Of a DNA stretch of 64,000 nt, positions 35,848-44,966 are shown piece by piece. The stretch is from assembly GCF_001425485.1 (NCBI RefSeq), contig NZ_LMQW01000009.1:2560-66559 (forward strand), written 5' to 3'. The notes under the pieces are model-generated. The model was not told where the DNA came from and did not search any database. It saw nothing but the letters and a program-made list of their open reading frames with translations. The position numbers and the translations under genes are program-made. Each line of letters opens with the position of its first letter. Position 1 is the stretch's first letter. The stretch is from Aureimonas sp. Leaf427 (GTDB taxonomy: Bacteria > Pseudomonadota > Alphaproteobacteria > Rhizobiales > Rhizobiaceae).

Positions 35848-37068
35848 TCAGCTCCGGTCGCGCTTGGCCAGGGTGCGAAGGCGCAGCGCGTTCAGCTTGA
35901 TGAAGCCGGCGGCGTCCTTCTGGTCGTAGGCGCCGTGGTCGTCCTCGAAGGTGACGAGCGCGTCGGAATAGAGGCTTTTCGGGCTGGTGCGGCCGATGAC
36001 CATGACATTGCCCTTGTAGAGCTTCAGCCGAACCGAGCCCTCGACATGCTCCTGGCTCTTGTCGATCAAGGCCTGGAGCATGTGGCGCTCGGGCGAGAAC
36101 CAGAAGCCGTTGTAGATCAGCTCGGCATAGCGCGGCATCAGCTCGTCCTTGAGATGCGCGGCGCCCCGGTCGAGCGTGATGCTCTCGATCGCGCGATGCG
36201 CGGTGAGAAGGATCGTGCCGCCCGGCGTCTCGTAGACGCCGCGCGACTTCATGCCGACGAAGCGGTTCTCCACGAGATCGAGACGGCCGATGCCGTTGTC
36301 GCGGCCGAGATCGTTGAGGGCGGCCAGAAGCTCGTGCGGCTTCAGGCTCTTGCCGTCGAGCGAGACGGGATCGCCCTTCTCGAAGCCGATCTCGATCGTG
36401 GTCGCCTTGTCCGGCGCCTCCTCCGGGCTGATCGTGCGCTGGTAGACGTAGGCGGGGGATTCCTCGGCGGGGTCCTCCAGCACCTTTCCTTCGGAGGAGG
36501 AGTGGAGAAGGTTCGCGTCGACCGAGAAGGGCGCCTCGCCCTTCTTGTCCTTGGAGACGGGAATCTGGTGCTTCTCGGCAAAGTCGAGGAGATCGGTGCG
36601 GGACTTGAAGGTCCAGTCGCGCCAGGGGGCGATGATCTTGATGTCCGGGTTCAGCGCATAGGCCGACAGCTCGAAGCGGACCTGATCGTTGCCCTTGCCG
36701 GTCGCGCCGTGGGCGATGGCGTCGGCGCCGGTCTCGCGCGCGATCTCGACGAGGCGCTTGGAAATGAGGGGCCGGGCGATCGAGGTGCCGAGAAGGTAGA
36801 CGCCCTCATAGGCGGCATTGGCGCGGAACATCGGGAAGACGAAGTCGCGGCAGAACTCCTCGCGCACGTCCTCGATGTAGATTTCCTTGATGCCGAGCAT
36901 CTCGGCCTTCCTGCGCGCGGGCTCCAGCTCCTCGCCCTGGCCGAGATCGGCGGTGAAGGTCACGACCTCCGCGCCATATTCGGTCTGCAGCCATTTCAGG
37001 ATGATCGAGGTGTCGAGGCCGCCGGAATAGGCGAGGACCACTTTCTTGATGTCGCGATGCTGTGCCAT
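35848..37068 (-). CDS. argG: Argininosuccinate synthase
   Basis: ArgG joins citrulline and aspartate with ATP hydrolysis to AMP in arginine biosynthesis. The 406-residue protein shows the ATP pyrophosphatase P-loop [15 protein letters not shown] near residues 9-23, the [12 protein letters not shown] motif near 114 and GLD/TE signatures through the core; its length is standard. The ATG at 37068 is used since family members begin here; an in-frame GTG 18 bases upstream is not needed. phoD lies downstream on the same strand. Confidence 0.97.
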   Translation of the reverse strand: MAQHRDIKKVVLAYSGGLDTSIILKWLQTEYGAEVVTFTADLGQGEELEPARRKAEMLGIKEIYIEDVREEFCRDFVFPMFRANAAYEGVYLLGTSIARPLISKRLVEIARETGADAIAHGATGKGNDQVRFELSAYALNPDIKIIAPWRDWTFKSRTDLLDFAEKHQIPVSKDKKGEAPFSVDANLLHSSSEGKVLEDPAEESPAYVYQRTISPEEAPDKATTIEIGFEKGDPVSLDGKSLKPHELLAALNDLGRDNGIGRLDLVENRFVGMKSRGVYETPGGTILLTAHRAIESITLDRGAAHLKDELMPRYAELIYNGFWFSPERHMLQALIDKSQEHVEGSVRLKLYKGNVMVIGRTSPKSLYSDALVTFEDDHGAYDQKDAAGFIKLNALRLRTLAKRDRS

Positions 37069-37180
37069 GCCGCTTGTCTGTCCCACGCGCTGATGAAGAG
37101 GGGCTTGCCGAGAAGGCGTCGCAGAGCGCTCTACAGCAAGTGCGGGGGCGGAAGGAAGCCTTTCGCGATGCGGGACAAGC

Positions 37181-38047
37181 TCACGCGGCCCGCGCGCCGA
37201 AGGCCGCGCCGCGCCTCCAGCGGGCCGCCAGACGCGCGAGCCCGCCCGTCACGGCCGCGTCGAGCGCCTCCGCCCGCCGGGTGAAGACCGGCCGCAGCGA
37301 CAGCATCACCGCCCCGCAGAGCAGCCAGGACAGGACGACGTCGGAGAAGAAATGCGCGCCGAAGGCGATGCGGTTCAGCGAGACGGCGACGACGAAGGGC
37401 ACGAGGACGTAGAGCGCCGGGCGACGCGAGGCCGGCGGCAGAAGGAAGACGAGGGCGAGCATCGCCAGCGCCGACCCCGCCTCGCCCGAGGGGAAGGAGC
37501 AGTTGCCCGAGCAGGCGGAGGAGGCCTGCCAGGCCGGCGTGAAGAGATCGGCCCCGCCGAATTCGGCGATGTCGCGCGGGCGCGCGCGGCCGACCAGCGT
37601 CTTCAGGCCGTTAACGAGAAGGCCGGGGCCGGCGGCATAGAAGGCGAGGACGAAGAGCACGGCATGGGGGCGCGGCAGCGCGGGCCTGCGCAGGCCGAGC
37701 CCTTGCGCCAGAAGCAGCGCGGCGAGACCCCAGAGCAGGACGGGCGTCAGGATGCGGTTGAGATCGCGCAGCGCGATCAGCGACGCCATGCCCGACAGGG
37801 GAAAGCCGCCGTCCGGCCCGACGAACCAGCCGGAGACGAGAAGGTCGATGCCGGGGGCGAGAAGGACGAGAATGCTGAAGAGCGCCGCCAGATGCGCCAG
37901 CGTGTTGGCGGGGCTTTCGGCGAGGAGGCGAGCCGGCGCCGCATCCATCCGGGGCGCCGGAACCGGCCGCCCGCGCGGGGGCGAGGCGAGGCGAGCCAAG
38001 GCGCGGCGTGCACGGACGGAGGCGGCATCCGGCCAGAAGATGGGCAT
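37181..38047 (-). CDS. PAP2-superfamily membrane phosphatase
   Basis: The 288-residue protein has about six membrane helices from residue 50 and the PAP2 motif set: KTLVGRARP (motif 1, K-x6-RP) near 168, SFPSGEAGS (motif 2) near 203, and [15 protein letters not shown] (motif 3) near 238. Motif 2 has Glu where the classical PSGH has His, and motif 3 retains His and Asp but has Asn-Arg in place of Ser-Arg. Substrates of the family include undecaprenyl-diphosphate, phosphatidic acid and lipid A. The first 35 residues are arginine-rich and may be over-extended; the real start could be an internal ATG (M34). Confidence 0.82.
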   Translation of the reverse strand: MPIFWPDAASVRARRALARLASPPRGRPVPAPRMDAAPARLLAESPANTLAHLAALFSILVLLAPGIDLLVSGWFVGPDGGFPLSGMASLIALRDLNRILTPVLLWGLAALLLAQGLGLRRPALPRPHAVLFVLAFYAAGPGLLVNGLKTLVGRARPRDIAEFGGADLFTPAWQASSACSGNCSFPSGEAGSALAMLALVFLLPPASRRPALYVLVPFVVAVSLNRIAFGAHFFSDVVLSWLLCGAVMLSLRPVFTRRAEALDAAVTGGLARLAARWRRGAAFGARAA

Positions 38048-38271
38048 GAGAGGCGGCTCCGATCGGGTGGCTCGCCTCCTCTGTGGCCGGCTAAGGTTAC
38101 ATGGGCATGATGGCTCGGTTACAGTTCCGTCATCGAAAGGCGCCGGCGCGACGTTTCATCGGCGCCCGGCCGCGCGCTATAGCGAAAACGGCTGGCGCGG
38201 CAGGCTCTGCGGGTCTATCGCGGAGGCCGGAGACATCGGACGCTCAAGCGAGGATCGGGGGCCGGAACGGC

Positions 38272-38913
38272 ATGGACTTTCTTCCCGGTGCGGGGCCCTT
38301 CCTCGCCTTCACGCTGGCCGGACTCGTGCTGACGATCACGCCGGGGCCGGACATGACGCTCTTTCTCGGGCGCACGCTCTCCAGCGGCCGGGCCGCCGGC
38401 ATCGCGGCCATGCTCGGCGCCTCGACGGGCGTTCTCGTGCACACGACGCTCGCCGCCTTCGGCCTCTCCGCTCTCGTCGCCGCCTCGCCGGAGGCCTTCG
38501 CGTTGCTGCGCTTCGCGGGCGCGGGCTATCTCCTCTATCTCGCGATCCAGGCGATCCGCACGGGATCGAGCCTGCAGCTGGAGGCCAAGGCCCCCGGCGA
38601 GAGGCGCTCGCTCGTCTCGCACTGGCTGACTGGCGTCGGCATCAATCTCCTCAACCCGAAGATCATCCTCTTCTTCGTGACCTTCCTGCCGAGCTTCGTC
38701 TCGGCCGGCGATCCCCATGCCGCGCAGAAGCTCGTCTTCTTCGGCGTCTACTTCATCGTCCTCGCGATCCCGATCTCGGTCGCGATGATCTTCGCCGCCG
38801 ATCGTTTCGCGGGCGCGCTGAAGAGCCGGCCGAAGATCATGCGCGGCATCGACTACGTCTTCGCCTCCGTCTTTTCCGCCTTCGCGGTCTCGATCTTCCT
38901 GGCCAAGGCCTGA
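38272..38913 (+). CDS. LysE-family amino acid exporter
   Basis: The 213-residue protein is a RhtB/LysE-type exporter. It has an N-terminal helix followed by the signature TITPGPDMTLFLGRTLSSG near residues 22-40, then GVGINLLNPKIILFFVTFLP near 122-141, with about six helices in total. Members export basic amino acids, homoserine or other small amines. The predicted start ATG has a poor ribosome-binding site; the length matches the family. The EamA gene starts four bases after its stop, suggesting co-expression of two small-molecule transporters. Confidence 0.9.
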   Translation: MDFLPGAGPFLAFTLAGLVLTITPGPDMTLFLGRTLSSGRAAGIAAMLGASTGVLVHTTLAAFGLSALVAASPEAFALLRFAGAGYLLYLAIQAIRTGSSLQLEAKAPGERRSLVSHWLTGVGINLLNPKIILFFVTFLPSFVSAGDPHAAQKLVFFGVYFIVLAIPISVAMIFAADRFAGALKSRPKIMRGIDYVFASVFSAFAVSIFLAKA

Positions 38914-38917
38914 GCGT

Positions 38918-39337
38918 TTGAGCTGGCTTGGCTGGGCGCTGGGTTCGGCGGGCTTTGCGGCGATGACCGCGATCTTCGGCAAGATCGGCGTCGCCGGGGT
39001 TCCGTCCGACTACGCGACCTTCCTGCGCACGATCGTCATCCTCGCCTTCGCCGGCGCGATCGTCGCTGCGACCGGCCAGTGGCGCCCGCCCGCCGACCTG
39101 CCCGGCCGCACGCTCCTCTTCCTCGCCCTCTCTGGCCTTGCCACCGGCGCCTCCTGGCTCTGCTACTACCGCGCCCTCCAGCTCGGCCAGGCCGCAAAGG
39201 TCGCGCCGGTCGACAAGCTCTCGGTCGTCCTCGTCGCGGTCTTCGGCGTGGTGTTTCTGTCGGAAAAGCTCACCGCCGCGAACTGGGCCGGCGTGGCGCT
39301 GATCACGGCCGGCGCGGTGCTGGTGGCGTGGCGGTGA
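38918..39337 (+). CDS. Single-domain EamA-family transporter
   Basis: The 139-residue protein contains one EamA repeat (about five helices) instead of the two in full DMT exporters: AALGSAG-type N-terminal helix, YATFLRTIVILAFAGAI near 32, SGLATGASWLCYYRALQLG near 72, PVDKLSVVLVAVFGVVFLSE near 97, and LITAGAVLVAW at the end. Such half-size proteins are thought to work as dimers. A TTG at 38918 is used as start, since starting at the next ATG would lose the first helix. It follows the lysE gene by four bases and is convergent with the LysR gene. Confidence 0.82.
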   Translation: MSWLGWALGSAGFAAMTAIFGKIGVAGVPSDYATFLRTIVILAFAGAIVAATGQWRPPADLPGRTLLFLALSGLATGASWLCYYRALQLGQAAKVAPVDKLSVVLVAVFGVVFLSEKLTAANWAGVALITAGAVLVAWR

Positions 39338-39362
39338 GGGGGCGATCCGCGGGATCGTGCGA

Positions 39363-40277
39363 TCACGGCATCGGGGCGGAGAGGAATGCGCTCTCGATCG
39401 ACCTCGCCGCCTCGCGCAGCCGATGCAGCAGACGCTCGACGGCGGGATGGCGGGGGCCGGGACGCATGACGACGTGGAAACATTCGGGATTGTCGGTCGT
39501 CGCCGGATGAACCGGGATCAGATGCAGGCTTTGACGAAACGCATTGCCGTAGGGCAATCGCGCCAGCGCGATGCCCATGCCCGAGGCGGCCGCCAGAAGG
39601 GCGAGATCGTGGCCCGGCAGGGTCCGACTTTGTCCGTCGGCCTCGTAGGCATGGCCTCGATCCGCGAGCCAGAGACGCCAGCCGGCCTCGGACGCATCAT
39701 GAAGAATGGGAAAGCGCAGCAGGTCCTCGATCCGCGGCTGCCCGGACAGGGCGTCCGCGATCGTTCGGGACGCGACGGGTCGTAGAGCTTCCCGGAACAG
39801 GGGCTCCGATATGACATTCGGCCATCCGCCCCGCCCGAGCCGAATGGCGATCCGGGCATCCGACAGCGTCATGTGCCGGCTGTCGATCTCCAGTTCGATC
39901 CGCAGATCCGGTGGCGATCCTTCCAGCATCGCCAGCTTGGGCAACAGCCAGAGACGGGCGAAGGACTGTACGACGCCGACGCGGATCGTGGCGAGGCCGT
40001 GATCCGTGCGGTCCGTCGCCCGACTGTCCTCCAGCATCGCCACCGCCAGTTCGATGCGCGCGGCGAAGCGTTCGCCATCCAGGGTCAGCCGCACGCCCCG
40101 GCCGTGGCGCTCGAACAGGCGCAGCCCGGCCCACCGCTCGGCCATCGCGACACGTCGGCTGACCGCGCCGTGCGTGATGCCGAGTTCGTTCGCCGCAGCG
40201 GAGAGCGAGCCGAGGCGGGCGGCACCCAGAACCGCCTCCAGGGTCTCGAGCGGAGGTAGGCCCGTCCTGTGTTCCAT
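39363..40277 (-). CDS. LysR-family transcriptional regulator
   Basis: The 304-residue protein has an N-terminal LysR winged helix-turn-helix (LSAAANELGITHGAVSRRVAMAE near residues 26-48) and a C-terminal type-2 periplasmic-binding fold (GVVQSFARLWLLPKL near 100). The GcvA-like pattern DARIAIRLGRGGW occurs in the effector domain. It is divergent from the DMT exporter gene with 63 bases between the starts, so regulation of that exporter is likely. The ATG at 40277 or a GTG at 40283 are the possible starts. Confidence 0.9.
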   Translation of the reverse strand: MEHRTGLPPLETLEAVLGAARLGSLSAAANELGITHGAVSRRVAMAERWAGLRLFERHGRGVRLTLDGERFAARIELAVAMLEDSRATDRTDHGLATIRVGVVQSFARLWLLPKLAMLEGSPPDLRIELEIDSRHMTLSDARIAIRLGRGGWPNVISEPLFREALRPVASRTIADALSGQPRIEDLLRFPILHDASEAGWRLWLADRGHAYEADGQSRTLPGHDLALLAAASGMGIALARLPYGNAFRQSLHLIPVHPATTDNPECFHVVMRPGPRHPAVERLLHRLREAARSIESAFLSAPMP

Positions 40278-40340
40278 ACGCACATCTGAATGCGGATGCG
40301 GCTTCTATGTCAACGAACCGGCGTCGGGCAGAGATGGACT

Positions 40341-41237
40341 ATGAGCCCCATCGCCACCGACACCCGCCCACCCGTTCTCCTTCCCGCCCTGGCGGTCGCG
40401 GGAACCGTTCTCACCTGGTCCGCGTCCTTCACGGCCATCGGCTATGCGCTGCGCGAGATCGCACCCCTGCCGCTGGCCTCCATCCGCTTCGCCCTCGCCA
40501 GCGTCTTCGCCCTCGCCTGGATCGCCTGGCGCAGGCCACGCTCCTTCCTGCGCCGGGACTATGCGACGCTGGCGATCAGCGGCGTCCTCGGCATTACGGC
40601 CTACAACGTCCTCTTGAATTCGGGGCAGGCGAGCGTCTCGGCCGGGGCGGCCGGCTTCATCGTCAACACGCAGCCGCTGTTCATGGTCCTGCTGGCCGTC
40701 GTGTTCCTGAAAGAACGCTTCAGCCGCTGGAGCTGGGTGGGCGCGCTGGTCGGCTTCTCCGGCGTCGCGGTCATCGCATCGGGGCAGCCGGGTGGATTGT
40801 CCTTCGGCGAGGGCTCCACTCTGATCGTGCTGGCGGCTGCCTGCGCCGCCGCCTATTCCATTCTGCAGCGGCCCTTGTTCGCGCGGGCGGCCCCGCTCGA
40901 CGTGACGGCCTTCGTGATCGTCGCCGGCGCGATCGCGCTTCTGCCCTGGCTGCCGACGGGTTTGTCGCAGGCGGCAAAGGCCCCGGCCGACACGCTGATC
41001 GTGGTCGCCTTCCTGGCCATCGGGCCCGGCATCATCGGCCAAAGCTGCTGGACCTATGCTCTCAAGCGCTTCGGCGCGGCGCGGGCTGGCCAGTTCCTGT
41101 ATCTCATACCGCCCGTCTCGGTGGTCCTGGCATGGCTGCTGCTCGGCGAGGCACCCAAGGCGACGACCCTCTTCGGCGGTGCCATGGCACTGACGGGCGT
41201 CGTCATCGTCAATCTCTGGGGGCGGCGTTCTCGGTAG
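40341..41237 (+). CDS. DMT-superfamily exporter (EamA, two-domain)
   Basis: The 298-residue protein has ten predicted helices in two EamA repeats: TWSASFTAIGYALREIAPLPL near residues 21-41, AGAAGFIVNTQPLFMVLLAVVF near 94-115 and ILQRPLFARAAPLD near 173 at the start of the second repeat. The family exports metabolites such as amino acids or drugs. It is divergent from the LysR gene, probably its regulator. The chosen ATG matches the normal family N-terminus; an upstream in-frame start would add only 17 residues of unrelated sequence. Confidence 0.9.
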   Translation: MSPIATDTRPPVLLPALAVAGTVLTWSASFTAIGYALREIAPLPLASIRFALASVFALAWIAWRRPRSFLRRDYATLAISGVLGITAYNVLLNSGQASVSAGAAGFIVNTQPLFMVLLAVVFLKERFSRWSWVGALVGFSGVAVIASGQPGGLSFGEGSTLIVLAAACAAAYSILQRPLFARAAPLDVTAFVIVAGAIALLPWLPTGLSQAAKAPADTLIVVAFLAIGPGIIGQSCWTYALKRFGAARAGQFLYLIPPVSVVLAWLLLGEAPKATTLFGGAMALTGVVIVNLWGRRSR

Positions 41238-41343
41238 GACGGAGCGGCCCGGTCGAACGGGTCGGCCCGGTAGGACAGGTCGGGAAGGCCGGCATCACGT
41301 CGCCTTCGCCGATCCCCCGCCATTCCTGCCTCGGCCTCCTCCC

Positions 41344-42003
41344 TCACGCATAGGCATACGGCCCGCCCCGCTCCAACGCCGCCTTGTAGGCGGGGCGGTG
41401 GTGGATGCGTTGGAGGAAGGCGGGGATGTTGGCGCGTTGGCCGAAGCCGATGCGCGAGCCGGCGGCTTCCACGGGGAAGCTCATCATGATGTCGGCGGCG
41501 GAGAAATCCTCGCCCGCGAACCAGCCGGAGCGGCCGAGCGAGCGTTCCCAATGGTCGAGATGGGTTTCGAGCTGGGGGTCGATCAGGCGCTCGTTCACGG
41601 CCTTCACCGTGCCGGTCAGGATGGGCTTGGCGAAGAAGGGCGCTTCCTTGGGCAGGCGCGAGAAGATCAACTTCAGGAGAAGCGGCGGCATGGCCGAGCC
41701 TTCCGCATAGTGCAGGAAGTGCTGGTAGTTCCAATAGGCGGCGCTGCCGCGCTCGGGGACGAGCCGCCCGGCGCCGTGGGTCTCCAGGATGTAGGTGACG
41801 ATGGCCCCGGTCTCTGCGAGCGTCAGGTCGCCCTCGGTCAGGACGGGCGACTTGCCGAGCGGATGGACCGCTTTCAGCTCCGGCGGCGCCTGCATGGATT
41901 TCTGCCGCTGGTAGCGCTTGATCTCATAGGGAAGCCCCAGCTCTTCCAGGAGCCAGAGCACGCGCTGCGAGCGGGAATTGTTCAGGTGATGGATCGTGAT
42001 CAT
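41344..42003 (-). CDS. Glutathione S-transferase family protein
   Basis: The 219-residue protein has a thioredoxin-like N-terminal domain: ITIHHLNNSRSQRVLWLLEE at 2-21, where Ser/Asn-Ser is the usual catalytic region, and GKSPVLTEGDLTLAETGAI near 50, where the cis-proline and E-T/S glutathione motif are seen. The C-terminal all-helical domain contains WFAGEDFSAADIMMSF near 160-175 with the D of the N-capping box. The substrate is unknown. The C-terminus reads GGPYAYA, common for this branch. Confidence 0.92.
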   Translation of the reverse strand: MITIHHLNNSRSQRVLWLLEELGLPYEIKRYQRQKSMQAPPELKAVHPLGKSPVLTEGDLTLAETGAIVTYILETHGAGRLVPERGSAAYWNYQHFLHYAEGSAMPPLLLKLIFSRLPKEAPFFAKPILTGTVKAVNERLIDPQLETHLDHWERSLGRSGWFAGEDFSAADIMMSFPVEAAGSRIGFGQRANIPAFLQRIHHRPAYKAALERGGPYAYA

Positions 42004-42108
42004 CGGGGCGAACTGGGCTTCTGCGCCCGTTCGGCAAGGTCGGCTCCCCGCCGGGGAAAAGAAGCCAGTCTCGGAGGACGGCGGGCCCCGACAAGGGCTC
42101 GTCGGTAT

Positions 42109-42360
42109 TCAAAGGCCGGAGGCGGCCCGGAGCGCGGCGTTGATGCGGTCCTGCCAGCCGGGGCCTTCGGCCTGGAAATGTTCGAGAACGTCGCGGTCGA
42201 TCTTCAACGAGACGAGTTCCTTGGCGCCGGGCAGGGCGGGCGGGCGCAGCGTGCTCTCGTCGATGCGCCGGGGCTTTTCCGTCACCTTCTTGAAGGCGGC
42301 CTCGGCGGCGCTGCGCGGATCGGTGGGGCGGCGCGTGGGGCGCTCCGGGGGTCGGTTCAT
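42109..42360 (-). CDS. BrnA-like antitoxin, no adjacent toxin
   Basis: The 83-residue protein has a basic/proline-rich N-terminus and the C-terminal ribbon-helix-helix-like segment LVSLKIDRDVLEHFQAEGP, then GWQDRINAALRAA, which fits the BrnA antitoxin family. BrnA normally follows brnT, a RelE-like toxin; no brnT-like frame is seen within the neighbouring genes on either side. It may therefore be a solitary antitoxin or a regulator. A GAAAGAG lies upstream of the ATG. Confidence 0.7.
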   Translation of the reverse strand: MNRPPERPTRRPTDPRSAAEAAFKKVTEKPRRIDESTLRPPALPGAKELVSLKIDRDVLEHFQAEGPGWQDRINAALRAASGL

Positions 42361-42403
42361 GGACGTGGCTCTTTCGAGGCTCTCGGGACGGTGAGGGCGG
42401 TTA

Positions 42404-42865
42404 TCAAAGCGGCGTCGCGCGCTCCAGGGACGCTTCGGGGCGCGGGCGACGCGCCTTGCGCCAGCGGCCGGCGCCCCGGCCCGCAATGATCCAGTAGACC
42501 AGCGCGAAGGCGAGGCCCGCGACCACGAGCGCGGTCTGGACGCTGCCATGGGGAAGCTCGGCGCCATAGGCGATGCGCGTGGTGAGAAAGCCTGCCACGA
42601 GACCGGCCACGACGTGGAAAATCAGCGAGCGGAGGCCGAGGATTTCCGTCGCCAGCATGAAGACGCCCCAGGGCACGAGGGCGGCCGAGCCGACCTGCGC
42701 GGCCTGAGCGCCGAAGCCGAGGGCGATCTGGACCCAGAAGAACGGATCGCCCTCGCCGGCGCCGGAGAGATCGACGAAGGGCCAGAGCAGCGCGAAGGCG
42801 GCGGCCGCGCAGGCCGCCACGAAGCCGAAGGGAATGACGAAGAGGAAGCGCAGGAGCGCGGCCAT
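42404..42865 (-). CDS. Predicted four-helix membrane protein of unknown function
   Basis: The 153-residue protein has hydrophobic segments at about 2-30, 45-75, 78-97 and 110-127, and a basic, arginine-rich C-terminal tail (RWRKARRPRPEASLERA). I do not recognise a family. It lies between the BrnA-like gene and rlmN, all on the minus strand, 36 bases after rlmN; this suggests a shared transcript without telling the function. A GC-rich sequence precedes the ATG with only a weak ribosome-binding site. Confidence 0.75.
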   Translation of the reverse strand: MAALLRFLFVIPFGFVAACAAAAFALLWPFVDLSGAGEGDPFFWVQIALGFGAQAAQVGSAALVPWGVFMLATEILGLRSLIFHVVAGLVAGFLTTRIAYGAELPHGSVQTALVVAGLAFALVYWIIAGRGAGRWRKARRPRPEASLERATPL

Positions 42866-42901
42866 GTCAAACGCCGGTCTTCATGCGGGGCACGGGGCGC
42901 C

Positions 42902-44203
42902 TCACGCTCCGGCCGCCTCCAGGGCGCCGCGATCGGTCTTCTTCATCCGCTCCGATTCCGACTTCAGCTGGCCGCAGGCGGCGAAGATGTCGCGGCCGCG
43001 CGGCGTGCGGATGGGCGAGGCATAGCCGGCCTGGTTCACGACCTCGGCGAAGCGCTCGATCTGGTCCCAGTCGGAACATTCGTGCGCCGAGCCCGGCCAG
43101 GGATTGAACGGGATGAGGTTGATCTTGGCGGGGATGCCCTTGAGCAGGCGCACCAGTTCCTTCGCCTCGGCCAGACTGTCGTTGACGCCCTTCAGCATCA
43201 CGTATTCGAAGGTGATGCGCCGGGCGTTGGACACGCCGGGATAGGTGCGGCAGGCCTCCAAAAGGACCTTCAGCGGATACTTCTTGTTGATCGGCACCAG
43301 CTCGTTGCGAAGCTCGTCGGTGACGGCATGGAGCGAGATGGCGAGGCCGACGCCCATTTCCTCGCCGGTCCTCTCGATCATCGGCACGACGCCGGAGGTC
43401 GAGAGCGTGATGCGGCGCTTGGAGAGGGCAAGGCCCTCGCCGTCTGAAATGACGGCCAGCGCCTGCTTCACATGGTCGAAATTGTAGAGCGGCTCGCCCA
43501 TGCCCATCATCACGACATTGGAGACGAGGCGCCCTTCGGAGGGCAGGATGCCGCCGGCGGGCGTGTCGGCATCGGGGAAATCGCCGAGCCGGTCGCGCGC
43601 GACCATGACCTGGCCGACGATCTCGTCCGGCGTCAGGTTGCGCACCATGCGCTGGGTGCCCGTGTGGCAGAAGGAGCAGGTGAGCGTGCAGCCGACCTGG
43701 GAGGAGACGCAGAGCGTGCCCCGGCCTTCCTCGGGAATGTAGACGGTCTCGATCTCGACCGGGCGGCCGGCGCCGCGCGCGGGAAAGCGGAAGAGCCATT
43801 TGCGCGTGCCGTCGACGGAGATCTGCTCCTCGACGATCTCGGGACGGGCGATGGAGGTCTTCTCGGCCAGAGCGGCGCGCAGGTCGCGCGAGACGTTGGC
43901 CATGACGGCGAAGTCGGACACGCCGCGCACGTAGAGCCAGTGCCAGAGCTGGCCGACCCGCATGCGGATCTGCTTCTCCGGCACGCCGACGGAGCGCAGC
44001 ACCTCGCCGAGCGCCTCGCGGCTCATGCCGACGAGATGCGGCTTCTCGCCCTCGCCGAGCGTCTTCTGCACGATCTCGGGCTTCACCAGCGTCGCCGGCA
44101 CGATCGCCTCCGCGCCTTGCTGGGTTGGTGAAGGCAAGGCGGAGCCGGGCATGCGGGACGCGACCGGCGCGGACGGGGGCGAAAGGTCGATGGAAACGGC
44201 CAT
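42902..44203 (-). CDS. rlmN: Dual-specificity 23S rRNA/tRNA (adenine-C2)-methyltransferase RlmN
   Basis: RlmN is a radical-SAM enzyme that methylates A2503 of 23S rRNA and A37 of some tRNAs. The 433-residue protein has the radical-SAM cluster motif [13 protein letters not shown] near residue 170-182, the cysteine of [10 protein letters not shown] just before it, [10 protein letters not shown] near 228, and the methyl-accepting C-terminal cysteine in [11 protein letters not shown]. Start 44203 gives the family length; upstream frame sequence is doubtful. The N-terminal 45 residues are less conserved. Confidence 0.95.
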   Translation of the reverse strand: MAVSIDLSPPSAPVASRMPGSALPSPTQQGAEAIVPATLVKPEIVQKTLGEGEKPHLVGMSREALGEVLRSVGVPEKQIRMRVGQLWHWLYVRGVSDFAVMANVSRDLRAALAEKTSIARPEIVEEQISVDGTRKWLFRFPARGAGRPVEIETVYIPEEGRGTLCVSSQVGCTLTCSFCHTGTQRMVRNLTPDEIVGQVMVARDRLGDFPDADTPAGGILPSEGRLVSNVVMMGMGEPLYNFDHVKQALAVISDGEGLALSKRRITLSTSGVVPMIERTGEEMGVGLAISLHAVTDELRNELVPINKKYPLKVLLEACRTYPGVSNARRITFEYVMLKGVNDSLAEAKELVRLLKGIPAKINLIPFNPWPGSAHECSDWDQIERFAEVVNQAGYASPIRTPRGRDIFAACGQLKSESERMKKTDRGALEAAGA

Positions 44204-44329
44204 GATCTGCCTTCGGGCGGCCGGCGCCATCGCCATTCGGCGAGCGCCTTCGAGAGCTTGAAATCTTCGGATGCCGTTCAAATGGCCTTTTTGTACGGTT
44301 TTCGCAAGTCTCGGGCGATCAGCCAGCTT

Positions 44330-44623
44330 TTAGGATAGCGCGGCCTGCCAATCCTGACGCGCGTTCAGGATGCGGATCACGAGGACGTCTTCATCTTCCG
44401 AGATGAGATAGACGATCAGGTGCGAACCGTAGGGATGCAGTCGCAGGGGCGGGTCGAATTCCGGGCGCTCGCAGGCCATTCGAGGATAGGCCGCGATGCG
44501 GCCGAGCGTCGCCTCCAGCCCTTCGGCATAGCGGTCGGCCTGCCGGGAGCCGAATGTTTCGAAACCGTCGATGTAGAGTCGGGAGAGATCGGCGACGGCT
44601 TCGCGCGTCAGCCGCGGCGTCAC
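44330..44623 (-). CDS. parE: ParE/RelE-family toxin
   Basis: The 97-residue protein fits the ParE/RelE plasmid-stabilisation toxin fold: TREAVADLSRLYIDGFETFG near 6-25, the core RIAAYPRMACERPEFDPPLRL near 42-62 and the beta-strand end LVIRILNARQDWQAAL. ParE toxins poison DNA gyrase. It starts with GTG inside the stop of the upstream antitoxin (GTGA), so it is coupled. The next gene downstream is rlmN, about 130 bases away. Confidence 0.9.
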   Translation of the reverse strand: MTPRLTREAVADLSRLYIDGFETFGSRQADRYAEGLEATLGRIAAYPRMACERPEFDPPLRLHPYGSHLIVYLISEDEDVLVIRILNARQDWQAALS

Positions 44624-44871
44624 GCTTTCGAACGTTCCAGGGCCGTGCGGCGAGCCTTGGCGATGGTCTCGCCGAACGGCTCGTCGCTGATGCCGCTTTC
44701 CAGCCCCTCCGTCGCAAGGGCCTGGATTTCCGAAATGGCGGCAGACCGTTCCTGGTCACGCCGGATTAGCGCATGGAGGTAGTCGTCCGCACTCTCGTAA
44801 CGGCCCGATCGTGCCTGTGATCGAACCCATTCGGTCATCGGCTCGGGAAGAGAGAGATGGATCGTCGCCAT
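44620..44871 (-). CDS. parD: ParD-family antitoxin
   Basis: The 83-residue protein begins MATIHLSLPEPMTEWVRSQ (the ribbon-helix-helix DNA-binding fold) followed by SGRYESADDYLHALIRRDQE, typical of ParD. It neutralises ParE and represses its own promoter. The ATG at 44871 is chosen because the family normally begins at MATI; an ATG 15 bases upstream is also in frame. It overlaps parE by four bases. Confidence 0.9.
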   Translation of the reverse strand: MATIHLSLPEPMTEWVRSQARSGRYESADDYLHALIRRDQERSAAISEIQALATEGLESGISDEPFGETIAKARRTALERSKA

Positions 44872-44966
44872 GGTTCGCCCCTTCACCCTACGTCGACCGA
44901 TCGGAACGCCGAGGCATCCCGCTGGATCTCAGATGGCGAGCGCCGATCGCTTCTGTCAACCGGCTT

